From: Streptomyces vilmorinianum
GTDB lineage: Bacteria > Actinomycetota > Actinomycetes > Streptomycetales > Streptomycetaceae
DNA length: 64,000 bases
Direction of reading: 5' to 3'
Assembly (NCBI RefSeq): GCF_005517195.1
Contig: NZ_CP040244.1
Location: forward strand, 4,668,001-4,732,000
Under the pieces are notes generated by a model that saw only the letters and a list, made by a program, of their open reading frames with translations, was not told the DNA's origin and ran no database searches. Below are positions 8,331 through 16,183 of this stretch, piece by piece. Position numbers and translations under genes: made by a program. Position 1 is the first letter of the stretch. Each line of letters opens with the position of its first letter.

Positions 8331-9407
8331 GTGGGACGCCAGGAACAGCCGCTGGACCCGCAGCAGGGCCCCGTGGCCCGATTCGCCTACGAGTTACGCG
8401 ATCTGAGACGCCGGGCGGGCAGCCCGCCCTATCGGCGACTCGCCGCCCGGACCCACTACTCGGCCTCCACCTTGGCCGCCGCGGCCGCCGGCCAACGCCT
8501 GCCCAGCGCCGCTGTACTGGCGGCTTTCGTGAGCGCTTGCGGCGGCGATCCGGCGCAGTGGGAGCAGCGTCGGATCCACGCGCACGACCTGTCTACGAGT
8601 CCTCCGCCGCCACTGATGGAGGCCCCTCCGGCCCCTACAGCCCCTCCGGCTTCTCCGACCCCTACAGCCCCTCCGGCTTCTCCGGCCCCTTCAGCCGCTC
8701 CGACTTCTCCGGCCGATTCGGCGCCCGGCACCAAGGCCCCGGCACGCGGTTCGAGGGCGTCGCAGTGGTGGGTGCCGCGCCGGCTCAAGGGCCTCGCCGC
8801 GGCCTTCGTGACGGCCGTCATGACGCTCGGCGCGCTCGTGTCCGGCGACTCCGTATCACCCGGGGGCGCCTCGGCAGCAGACCAGACGCGTGACGTGCCC
8901 GACCCCGTGGTGGGCGTCCGGCTGCAGGACGACGGACGGTGGTTGCGGACCGACACGGACATCCCGCAGCGCTACCGGCACCTGATCATTGAGGCCGGGA
9001 CCATGTGTGACATCCCTCAGGTCACGCCCGCCCTGGTGGCCGCCATGCTCGAGGCGGAGAGCGGGTTCGACCCCGTGCTGAGCGACCCGGCCAAGGACGA
9101 GTACGGCATCGCCCGCTGGACACCACGCGTTCTTCGCTACTACCTGCCGCCCACCCAGCAGAAGACCATCCCCACGCCGCCCTTCAGCCCCGAGGACTCC
9201 ATCCCCGCCGTGGGCAGGATGCTCTGCGCCATAGCCCCCGAACTCGAAGGCGTCCCAGGCGACCCGGCCCTCAACCTCGCCGCGGGCTACCGCATCTCGA
9301 CCTGGCGAGTGCAACGACAGGGCACCGAGCTCCAGCGCATCCAGCCGTACCTCGACCGGGTCCGCACCAACCTGGAGCGCTACCACCCGCCTTCGCCCCC
9401 TTCGTAG
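8331..9407 (+). CDS. HTH - membrane anchor - transglycosylase-like protein
   Basis: 358 residues in three parts. Residues 13-85 are an XRE-like helix-turn-helix (YRRLAARTHYSASTLAAAAAG, then AVLAAFVSACGGD). Residues 90-145 are a Pro/Ala/Ser/Thr linker, a basic patch and one membrane segment (about 152-171) follow, and residues about 205-350 resemble a lytic transglycosylase / goose-lysozyme fold with AMLEAESGFDP (Glu243 as candidate acid) and EYGIARWTP. The inferred topology is DNA-binding inside and peptidoglycan domain outside. Start GTG 8331 has AGGAAGGA nearby. Leu22 is TTA, implying bldA dependence. Divergent from the lectin-like gene. Catalytic activity is untested and the Glu assignment is by motif only. 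Confidence 0.78.
   Translation: MGRQEQPLDPQQGPVARFAYELRDLRRRAGSPPYRRLAARTHYSASTLAAAAAGQRLPSAAVLAAFVSACGGDPAQWEQRRIHAHDLSTSPPPPLMEAPPAPTAPPASPTPTAPPASPAPSAAPTSPADSAPGTKAPARGSRASQWWVPRRLKGLAAAFVTAVMTLGALVSGDSVSPGGASAADQTRDVPDPVVGVRLQDDGRWLRTDTDIPQRYRHLIIEAGTMCDIPQVTPALVAAMLEAESGFDPVLSDPAKDEYGIARWTPRVLRYYLPPTQQKTIPTPPFSPEDSIPAVGRMLCAIAPELEGVPGDPALNLAAGYRISTWRVQRQGTELQRIQPYLDRVRTNLERYHPPSPPS
8632..8712 (+). repeat. 27-bp tandem repeat encoding the Pro-rich linker
   Basis: Three consecutive 27-base units (CCCCTACAGCCCCTCCGGCT... pattern, third unit diverged) encode nine-residue APTAPPASP-like repeats in the linker between the HTH and the membrane segment. In-frame unit length means copy number can change without breaking the gene. 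Confidence 0.8.
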
Positions 9408-9420
9408 GCGCGCAGGGGAG

Positions 9421-9585
9421 CGAACCGGCGTCCGCAGGATCTCGCCTACCGCCGCCCGCGGCTTCGACATGGTCGCCGCGGGTCCGAGCGAGCAGATGCT
9501 CGCCGCCTGCCGCCGCACGGCCGCCGAGCACGGACTGATCGGCATCGACGGCGCGACCCGTGACGACGTCGCCGCGGACCGGTGA
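9421..9585 (+). pseudogene. Orphan C-terminal coding fragment
   Basis: Just after the transglycosylase-like gene, about 54 codons ending in TGA at 9583-9585 show strong coding bias (AARGFDMVAAGPSEQ, AACRRTAAEHGLIGID). There is no plausible start or ribosome site, and the preceding bases are in a different frame, so this is the tail of a gene that has lost its 5' part. I do not recognise the family. Confidence 0.45.
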
Positions 9586-9635
9586 GCGGAGGGACGCGTT
9601 GCGTCCCTGCCAGGCCGACCCAGCCCAGCCCGACC

Positions 9636-9692
9636 CAGCCCCAGCCCGGCTCACTCCCGGCCCCGGCGTGCCGTGTGACCGGGCTGGGGCTG
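9636..9692. repeat. 14-bp inverted repeat with 29-base spacer
   Basis: CAGCCCCAGCCCGG at 9636-9649 is perfectly repeated in inverted form at 9679-9692, about 100 bases upstream of the YoaK-family gene. It could be a terminator for whatever preceded it, or a regulatory structure. The left arm lies in a run of related AGCCC repeats. Confidence 0.5.
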
Positions 9693-9794
9693 TAATGGGC
9701 GGCGGGACCCGTTTGGCGGCGGAGCGGGGACGGTCGCCGGTTGCTGCCCGGACCGGCCCGCCCGCCCTCTCCTCGGGGACAGGAAGGCGTGCCC

Positions 9795-10487
9795 ATGTCC
9801 GTACCCGCTCATCCCGATCCGCTGCCCAAGGTGCTCGTCGTGCTGACCGCGGTCACGGGCGTCGTCGACGCGGTCGCCTTCCTCGGCCTCGGACAGATCT
9901 TCACGGCCTTCATGACCGGCAACATCCTCTTCCTCGGCTTCGCACTCGCCGGGGGCGAGGACCTGACGCCCCTCGGGTCGTTGACGGCGCTCGCCGCGTT
10001 CGTGGTCGGCGCCGCCGCGGGAAACCGTCTGGGAGTGGCGTTGCAGGCCAGGCGCCGGCGGTGGATCTTCACCTCGGCCGTCATCGCGGCGGCCCTGCTC
10101 GTGGTGGGGGCGCTGGCCGCGCTCGGCCTGCCGTCCGTCACGAGAGAGCCTTCTCCGCGGCACTACGCGGTGATCGCCTCGACCGCGCTGGCCATGGGGG
10201 TGCGCAGCGCAACCATGTGGCGGCTCGGGACCGTCCTCAACACCACCCTCGTCACCGGAACCCTCGTCACCTGGATCCGGCACTCGGCTCTGGGCGGCGG
10301 GGCGGGTGACCCGTCCCAGCGCTATCGGGCCGCGGGCCTGGTGGCGGTGCTGACCGGCGCGGCCATCGGCACGCTGCTGTTGCGGGTGAGCATCACCACG
10401 GCTCTGCTGGTCGCGGCGGCGGGTGTCCTGGGAGGCATGGGGGGATACGCGGCCCGTCCGGCATCCCGATGGCCACCGAACGCGTGA
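9795..10487 (+). CDS. YoaK family (DUF1275) membrane protein
   Basis: 230 residues, hydrophobic throughout, with about six membrane segments. The N-terminal pattern VTGVVDAVAFLGLGQIFTAFMTGNILFLG is typical of the YoaK/DUF1275 family, including the conserved FTAFMTGN. The biochemical role of the family is not established. ATG 9795 is preferred over upstream options because AGGAAGG lies seven bases before it. It converges with the MFS exporter gene, 60 bases apart. Confidence 0.9.
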   Translation: MSVPAHPDPLPKVLVVLTAVTGVVDAVAFLGLGQIFTAFMTGNILFLGFALAGGEDLTPLGSLTALAAFVVGAAAGNRLGVALQARRRRWIFTSAVIAAALLVVGALAALGLPSVTREPSPRHYAVIASTALAMGVRSATMWRLGTVLNTTLVTGTLVTWIRHSALGGGAGDPSQRYRAAGLVAVLTGAAIGTLLLRVSITTALLVAAAGVLGGMGGYAARPASRWPPNA

Positions 10488-10547
10488 AGCGCACGTTCCC
10501 CCGCGACGGCCGTTGCCGTCCCGGACCCACCCCGGTTCACCCGCGGC

Positions 10548-12065
10548 TCACCGGCGGTCCGGGCGGCGGGACGGGTGGTAGGACGGCCCTTCCGCGCCGC
10601 TCGACGTGGGGTGGCGGGCCTGGTCCCCACGGGGGAGGCGCCAGGCCAGAAGGCCGACGGCCACCGCCAGGGCGAGCAGCAGCCAGGAACAGCCCATGAG
10701 AGCCGCGGTGAAGTCCCGCTCGTCCAGCCGTCCCCCCGTGTCCTGCGGATCTGCGCCGAGCAGGGCGACGAAGAGCGCGCCGAGCACGGCGACCCCGAGG
10801 GAACTGGCGAGCTGGTTCGTGGTCAGGACCATCCCGGACCCCGCCCCGGCGTCCTTGCGGCGCACGGTGGCCAGGACGACCCCGATGAGCGGCGCCGAGA
10901 CGATCCCCTGCCCGACCCCGGACACCATCAGCGCGGGCGCCATGGTGAGCACCGCGAGAGCTCCGGAGGAGGCCGGGCCGGGCAGCAGCGTCGCGATGAG
11001 CGCGACGTATCCGGCCACCATGGTCCCCGCGCCGACGAGGAGGACCCGGCTGCCGTACCGCGCGGTAAGCCGGCGGCTGGCCAGTGACGCTCCCGCGAAC
11101 CCGACGCCCAGTGGCAGGAACCCGATGCCGGAGGCGAGCGGCGACAGGTGCAGGCCGTCCTGGAACACGTAGGCCAGCAGCAGGAACAGCCCGTAGTTGC
11201 CGCTGTAGAAGACCAGCGCGATGGTCAGCCCGATCCGGAACCTGGGTCTGCGGAAGAGCGACGGCGGGACGAGCGGCGCCCCGCCCGCGCTCTCCCGCCG
11301 CCGCTCGACATGCCACAGCGCGACCAGGGCCAGGGCCGACCCCGCGAAGGCCGGCCAGACCCAGACGGGCCAGCCGTCGGCGCTGCCCCGGATGAGCGGG
11401 AAGATCAGCAGCGTCATGGCGGCCGCGGTCAGCAGCAGGCCCGGGATGTCCAGGGCTCGGGGCCCGGCGAGCCTGTGCTTCGGGAGCGTGGCCGGTACGC
11501 ATGCCGCCACGGCGAGCCCGACCGGCACGTTGACCAGGAACACCGACCTCCACCCCAGAGCGAGGACGTCCAGGCGGATCAGGGCTCCGCCGATGATCTG
11601 CCCCAGGACCGCCCCCAGCCCCAGCGTCGCCCCGTACAGCGCGAGCGGCCGGGCCCGCTCCCGCTCCGGGAAGATCACCTGGATCAGCGCCAGCACCTGC
11701 GGCAGCATGAGGGCCGCCGCCAGCCCCTGGCCGAGGCGCAGGGCGATGAGCACCCCGGCCGATGGTGCCGCCGCGCACCCGGCGGAGAACGCCGTGAACC
11801 CCAGCACGCCCAGGAGGAAGACACGCTTCTGGCCGTACGAGTCGCCCAGCCGAGCCCCGGTGGTCAGCGTCACGGCGTACGCCAGGACGTATCCGCTGAT
11901 CACCACCTGGATGTCGTCGAAACTCGCGTGCAGGTCACGCTGGATGGACGGGGCGGCGACGTTGACGATCAGCACGTCGAGGATGCCCATGAACGCCGCC
12001 AGGAGCAGGACGGCCAGCGCCCCGCGCCGCCGCGGGCCGGGCGGCCGGGCCGCGGCTTCCGTCAT
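10548..12065 (-). CDS. DHA2-type MFS drug/proton antiporter
   Basis: 505 residues with about 14 membrane segments. Motif A-like GARLGDSYGQKRVF (about 75-90), ILDVLIVNVAAPSI in the first helix and the LRLGQGLAAALMLP helix mark it as a DHA2 (14-TM) major facilitator exporter. Start ATG 12065 has GAGG six bases upstream; GTG 12077 is an in-frame alternative. It lies 30 bases downstream of the carboxyl methyltransferase gene on the same strand, so the two are probably co-transcribed and the pump may export the methylated product or its precursor (inference). Confidence 0.88.
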   Translation of the reverse strand: MTEAAARPPGPRRRGALAVLLLAAFMGILDVLIVNVAAPSIQRDLHASFDDIQVVISGYVLAYAVTLTTGARLGDSYGQKRVFLLGVLGFTAFSAGCAAAPSAGVLIALRLGQGLAAALMLPQVLALIQVIFPERERARPLALYGATLGLGAVLGQIIGGALIRLDVLALGWRSVFLVNVPVGLAVAACVPATLPKHRLAGPRALDIPGLLLTAAAMTLLIFPLIRGSADGWPVWVWPAFAGSALALVALWHVERRRESAGGAPLVPPSLFRRPRFRIGLTIALVFYSGNYGLFLLLAYVFQDGLHLSPLASGIGFLPLGVGFAGASLASRRLTARYGSRVLLVGAGTMVAGYVALIATLLPGPASSGALAVLTMAPALMVSGVGQGIVSAPLIGVVLATVRRKDAGAGSGMVLTTNQLASSLGVAVLGALFVALLGADPQDTGGRLDERDFTAALMGCSWLLLALAVAVGLLAWRLPRGDQARHPTSSGAEGPSYHPSRRPDRR

Positions 12066-12095
12066 GTCACGCCTCACCTGTCGCGTCAGGGCCGG

Positions 12096-13172
12096 TCACA
12101 CGCGTGCGATGCGCAGGGGTACGACATGCCAGTGGGTTTCGACCGCGTCCGGGTCGGCGGCGACGCGGGCCCGCATCCCGGCGGCGAACGCGTCCGCGAG
12201 GGCGTCGATGTCGCTGCCGCCACGGCCGGGTTCCAGCGCGCTGAACAAGGAGGGCTGGAACGCCGCCTGGAAGAACGCCGTCACCTGGTCGGCGTAGCCC
12301 TGGACGTCCCCTGTCTCCCGGAGGTGTCCGAGGAGGATGTCGGGCAGCACCACGAGGGCGTACTCCTCTACCCGCAGGACCTCTGCGAGTGGCCCCGCCC
12401 GGAGCGGAGCGAGGAACTCCTCCCTGGTCCGGTTCCAGGTCGGAATCGTCATGCTCGCGTACTCGGCCGACGTGATCAGGCCCTCGCGGGTCAGGTCGGC
12501 CAGTACGGCCTCGGCGGTGTCCATCAGACCGTCGGCCCCGCTGGAACCATCGTCGGCAGCCGCCCCGCCCAGGACGACGAGCTGCCCACCGGAGCGCAGC
12601 TCCCGGGCCCGGTGGGTGAGGAACGCCTCCCAGTCGGACCGGGACTGCTCCTTCAGAGCCCGGCGTACGCCACCGGTGGCCCGTGAGGAGAAGATGTGGT
12701 CGGGGATGGGGTCGGGAACGCGGGAGAGCCAGTGCACCGCGATCGCGCTCCAGACCAGGTGCAGCTCCGCGGGCGGGAAGAGGGGCTCGTAGAAGGAACG
12801 CGCCTCGGCGTGGACGAAGACCTGCGGCTGGTGGGCGTAGGAGCCGGGCGAATCCATGATCGTCGCGAACATGGTGTTGAAGTCGTTCGCGGGAATGTCG
12901 GTGTGGACGACCGTCACCGGGGTGTCCTCGCCGGTACGCCTGCGGATCCCCTCCACCACGGCACGCATGGGGTCCAGGGAGTTGGTCCCGGCTGCCACAC
13001 CGAGGTCCGCCACCTGAAAGGGCGCGCCGTCCTCCGGCAGGGCGACCACGTCCAGAGCCCGGTGCAGCAGGGGCATCCCGTAGTCCCCGGCGCGGCGCTG
13101 GACCCGCGAATGCCGCGTGTAGCCCTGCCCCATGACGCCCTCGGCGCTGCGAGGAGTGGCCGATCCGCTCAT
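12096..13172 (-). CDS. SABATH-type carboxyl methyltransferase
   Basis: About 358 residues resembling the SABATH family (Methyltransf_7), which methylates carboxylates such as salicylate, benzoate or jasmonate with SAM and is better known from plants. Visible features: N-terminal GQGYTRHSRVQR (family G-x-x-S-Y-x-x-x-S-x-x-Q), SAM-binding VADLGVAAGTNSLD, TDIPANDFNTMF, LVWSAIAVHWLSRVP (the SS..alHWLS..P motif) and LRSGGQLVVLGGA. Start ATG 13172 has GAGG upstream; GTG 13187 is possible. The substrate is probably an aromatic or small organic acid. Paired with an MFS exporter. Confidence 0.82.
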   Translation of the reverse strand: MSGSATPRSAEGVMGQGYTRHSRVQRRAGDYGMPLLHRALDVVALPEDGAPFQVADLGVAAGTNSLDPMRAVVEGIRRRTGEDTPVTVVHTDIPANDFNTMFATIMDSPGSYAHQPQVFVHAEARSFYEPLFPPAELHLVWSAIAVHWLSRVPDPIPDHIFSSRATGGVRRALKEQSRSDWEAFLTHRARELRSGGQLVVLGGAAADDGSSGADGLMDTAEAVLADLTREGLITSAEYASMTIPTWNRTREEFLAPLRAGPLAEVLRVEEYALVVLPDILLGHLRETGDVQGYADQVTAFFQAAFQPSLFSALEPGRGGSDIDALADAFAAGMRARVAADPDAVETHWHVVPLRIARV

Positions 13173-13592
13173 CGAGACCTCGCTCACCAGCAGTCGCGGC
13201 CCCCTCCGACCACCATAGCCGGGGCCCGGGAGGCCGCCACCCCAGTCCTGCGACCCGCACGGCAGGTTCTCACCACCTGCGCGAAGCCCTCGCCCTGGCC
13301 GTACGCGTGCCTGCCGTCCATCTCCCAGAGCCGGGGTTCCGGAAGCCGTATCGGCCTCCAGTGGCGGACAACCGTCGTACGCATCTCCTCACCGACCCCC
13401 CGCAACCCATCCGCACAAAGCCGCCCCGATCGACGTCACCACTCGCCCGCGAAGTCGAGATCGCGGGACTCGGGACGGTCATCACCAGTTACATGGCCTC
13501 GGGCCCCGCGCCCGCGCGATCCCCGCCGTCCGGCTCACTGGGGGCTACACAGGAATCCACGATGCGTGGTCGAAACGACGACCGGCTCACCG
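13173..13592. other. Gene-poor stretch with a relic gene end
   Basis: No intact gene. At 13436-13462 there is a 27-base sequence that on the minus strand encodes R-D-L-D-F-A-G-E-W and a stop. It matches the 3' ends of the UlaG-like gene (13593-13619) and of its truncated copy (5642-5668). The upstream reading frame closes within about 35 codons. A leftward frame near 13184-13400 containing LWEMDGRHAYGQG may be another relic, with mixed third-position bias. Confidence 0.5.
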
Positions 13593-14792
13593 TCACCTCT
13601 CACCCGCGAGGTCGAGATCATGCCTGGGTGCCTCGGCAGGAGCCTGCGCCGGTTGGGACCGGCGCCACGGGCGAGCGATCGGATGGGACACCCCGCGCCA
13701 CCAGGCGTGGGACGGCAGCTTCCCCGCAGGCTCGAACGGCTCACCGGGACGAGGAAGCGCCACCGCCTGGCCGGCCTCCTCAGCCTCGTACTTCGTCCAC
13801 TCCCCCGGCTCCGCCCACGCGTGCGGGGCCAGGTTGAACGTGCCCCAGTGGATCGGCAGCAGGACGCCGTGCGGACGGCCGCCCTGGAGGTCGAGGTGGG
13901 CCCGCATGCCCTCGGCCGGCGTCATGTGGATGTCGGGCCAGAATTCGCTGTACGCCCCGATCTGGATCATGGTCGCGTCGAAGGGGCCGTGCGCGGCGCC
14001 GATGTCCTCGAAGCCGGGGAAGTATCCGGTGTCGCCGCTGTGGTAGATCCGGTGCTCGGGGCCGGCGACGGCCCAGGACGCCCAGAGGGTGTGCTGGGTG
14101 TTGCGCAAACCGCGGCCGCAGAAGTGGCGGGCGGGGGTCGCGGTGAGCCGCAGCTCGCCGATCTCGGTGGACTCGTTCCAGTCCAGCTCGCGCAGGCGCT
14201 TGGCGGGCACGCCCCAGCGCTCCAGATGGGCGCCGACACCGAGCGGCACCGCGAAGACGGTGTCGGTGGAGGCCAGCGCCTTGATCGTGGGCAGGTCGAG
14301 GTGGTCGTAGTGGTCGTGGGAGATCACGACCACGTCGACCGGGCCGAGCGCGGCGAGCGGCAGCGGCACGGGGTGCAGCCGCTTCGGCCCGACGAAGGCG
14401 AAGGGCGAGCAGCGGTCGCCCCAGACGGGGTCGAAGAGCACCCGGTGGCCGTCGATCTCGGCGAGAACGCTGGAGTGCCCCATCCAGGTGAGGCGCAGGC
14501 CGGAGACCGGCGGCTTGGCGAGGTCGGCCAGGGTGGTGGGGTGGACCGGGATCGCGCCGGTGGGGGCCCTGCGCGCCCGGGCCTCCTTCTGGAAGTAGAT
14601 CTTGGCGAACTCGGTGGCGGAGCCGGAGGGCCTGATCCCGGCCGCCACGGGGTTCTGGAAGACACCGTCGGCGAACTGGGGCGAGCGGCGGATGCGCTCC
14701 AGGCGCTCCCCCGCCGGGTCGGCGCCGAACGCCTCGGGCCGCAGGGCGCGCAGCCGTGCCCGCAGTGAATGGTCGGAGCCGGTGCCGGTCAC
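13593..14792 (-). CDS. UlaG-like / NAPE-PLD-like metallo-beta-lactamase-fold hydrolase
   Basis: 399 residues. MBL-fold metal ligands are clear: VVISHDHYDHLDLPT (HxHxDH), IYHSGDTGYFPGF (Asp) and LPIHWGTF (His), with RLTWMGHSSVLAEIDG at the start of the domain, as in UlaG and N-acyl-phosphatidylethanolamine phospholipase D relatives. Probably a cytosolic metal-dependent phosphodiesterase or lactonase; substrate unknown. Start chosen as GTG 14792 because AGGAGG lies four bases upstream. ATG 14822 gives ten more residues but has no good ribosome site. The last 50 residues are unlike relatives and Pro/Arg-rich. A truncated copy lies at 5642-5890. Confidence 0.87.
   Translation of the reverse strand: MTGTGSDHSLRARLRALRPEAFGADPAGERLERIRRSPQFADGVFQNPVAAGIRPSGSATEFAKIYFQKEARARRAPTGAIPVHPTTLADLAKPPVSGLRLTWMGHSSVLAEIDGHRVLFDPVWGDRCSPFAFVGPKRLHPVPLPLAALGPVDVVVISHDHYDHLDLPTIKALASTDTVFAVPLGVGAHLERWGVPAKRLRELDWNESTEIGELRLTATPARHFCGRGLRNTQHTLWASWAVAGPEHRIYHSGDTGYFPGFEDIGAAHGPFDATMIQIGAYSEFWPDIHMTPAEGMRAHLDLQGGRPHGVLLPIHWGTFNLAPHAWAEPGEWTKYEAEEAGQAVALPRPGEPFEPAGKLPSHAWWRGVSHPIARPWRRSQPAQAPAEAPRHDLDLAGER
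13791..13941 (-). repeat. 151-bp block duplicated at 5740-5890
   Basis: This internal stretch of the UlaG-like gene, covering the last metal-binding His, is repeated 8 kb away with one mismatch. Identity stops sharply on the 5' side of the gene copy. On the 3' side the sequences diverge and then share the terminal 27 bases again. Confidence 0.9.
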
Positions 14793-14863
14793 AGGGCCTC
14801 CTGATGGTCGGGGTCGTTCCATTATGAGCGGCCCGCGCCACTCCCGGCCGGGGCGATGAGTGA

Positions 14864-14883
14864 TACTGAACCGCCGTTCAGTA
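14864..14883. promoter_or_regulatory. 20-bp palindromic operator before the dehydrogenase gene
   Basis: TACTGAAC-CGCC-GTTCAGTA is a perfect palindrome with 8-bp arms, 28 bases upstream of the dehydrogenase ATG and between it and the divergent UlaG-like gene. The form is typical of TetR-family sites; the TetR gene at 16184 is the obvious candidate binder. Confidence 0.65.
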
Positions 14884-14911
14884 CGCACCCGCCGCATCCC
14901 GGAGTACGCCC

Positions 14912-16105
14912 ATGAGCACCGCCCCTCTGCTGTCCGTCGGCTGGACCGACCACGTCACCGGCCGCCGCGGCCATCTGGTCGTCGACCGGCTGGTGCGCGG
15001 GGTGGCCAGTGGCGGGCTGCGGATGCGTGAGGGGTGCACGGCCGAGGAGGTCGCCGGGCTCGCGCGGGGCATGACGATGAAGGAGGCCCTGCACTACGAC
15101 CCGAGCAGTCGGTACGTCCCCCTGGGCGGCGCCAAGGGCGGCATCGACTGCGACCCGCGCTCCCCCGAGGCGTACGGCGTGCTGGTCCGCTACCTGCGGG
15201 CGATGCGTCCGTACATCGAGCGCTTCTGGACCACCGGTGAGGATCTCGGGCTGACGCAGGACCTGGTCGACCGGGCGGCCTCGGAGGCCGGGCTCGTCTC
15301 CACCGTCCAGGCCGTCTACCCGCTCCTGGACGACGAGACCGAGGCCCGGCGGCGGCTCGCCGACGCCTTCGCCGTGGAGGTGGACGGCATCGGGCTCGAC
15401 GAGCTCGTGGGCGGGTGCGGGGTCGCCGAGTCGGTCCTCGTGGCGCTGGACCGGGCGGGCCGGCCGTACGCCGGGACGCGGGTCTCGGTCCAGGGTCTGG
15501 GGACCATGGGCGGCGCCACCGCGCGCTTCCTGGACCGGGCCGGGCTCACCGTGGTGGCCGTCGCCGACGTGAAGGGCACGATCGTCAATCCGGACGGCCT
15601 CGACGTCGAGGCGCTGCTCGCGGCCCGTGACGCGTACGGGACGGTGGACCGCTCCGTGCTGCGGCCCGGGGACCGGGAGGAGGCCGGCGAGGCCTGGCTC
15701 TCGGCCGACGCGGAGGTCCTGGTCCCGGCCGCCGTCTCGTACGCGATCGACGCCGGGGCCGAGGGGCTGATCCGGGCGCGCTGGATCGTCGAGGCGGCCA
15801 ACATGCCGGTCCTCCCCGAGGCGGAGGAGCTGCTCGCCGCGCGCGGGGTGGTGGTGCTCCCGGACGTCGTCGTCAATTCCGGCACCAACGCCTGGTGGTG
15901 GTGGACGCTCTTCGGCGACATCGGGGCGGACGCGGACGAGGCCTTCGCCCATACGCGGCGGGCGATGCGGTCGCTGGTCGGGCGGATGCTGGACCGCGCG
16001 GAGCAGGACGGCTCCACCCCGCGCGCGGCGGCGCACGCGCTGGTGGAGGAGCGGCTGCCGGAGATCGCGGAGCGTTACGGCTGGTACGGACACACCACGG
16101 CCTGA
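14912..16105 (+). CDS. Glu/Leu/Phe/Val dehydrogenase family protein
   Basis: 397-residue NAD(P)-dependent amino-acid dehydrogenase homologue (oxidative deamination of an L-amino acid to its 2-oxo acid). Catalytic region: MTMKEALHYDPSSRYVPLGGAKGGID (Lys in GGAKGG) and GEDLGLT. Rossmann motif VQGLGTMGGATARFLDRAGL (about 190-209), then VEAANMPVL and VVVNSGTNAWWW. Length fits the family. It does not match closely enough to assign glutamate or branched-chain specificity. Start ATG 14912 with GGAG upstream. Followed 78 bases later by a TetR gene on the same strand; likely a locally regulated catabolic gene. Confidence 0.85.
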   Translation: MSTAPLLSVGWTDHVTGRRGHLVVDRLVRGVASGGLRMREGCTAEEVAGLARGMTMKEALHYDPSSRYVPLGGAKGGIDCDPRSPEAYGVLVRYLRAMRPYIERFWTTGEDLGLTQDLVDRAASEAGLVSTVQAVYPLLDDETEARRRLADAFAVEVDGIGLDELVGGCGVAESVLVALDRAGRPYAGTRVSVQGLGTMGGATARFLDRAGLTVVAVADVKGTIVNPDGLDVEALLAARDAYGTVDRSVLRPGDREEAGEAWLSADAEVLVPAAVSYAIDAGAEGLIRARWIVEAANMPVLPEAEELLAARGVVVLPDVVVNSGTNAWWWWTLFGDIGADADEAFAHTRRAMRSLVGRMLDRAEQDGSTPRAAAHALVEERLPEIAERYGWYGHTTA

Positions 16106-16183
16106 TGCGCCACGTGCTGTCGCACGACGTCGCGCCCGAGAAGATGATCATGCCCGTGTCATGTTCTGTGTAGGGTGACGGAC

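Noticed and set aside
13184-13405. A 73-codon leftward frame containing LWEMDGRHAYGQG
   Set aside because: Third-position bias is mixed, it overlaps the SABATH gene start and has no ribosome site; at most a relic.
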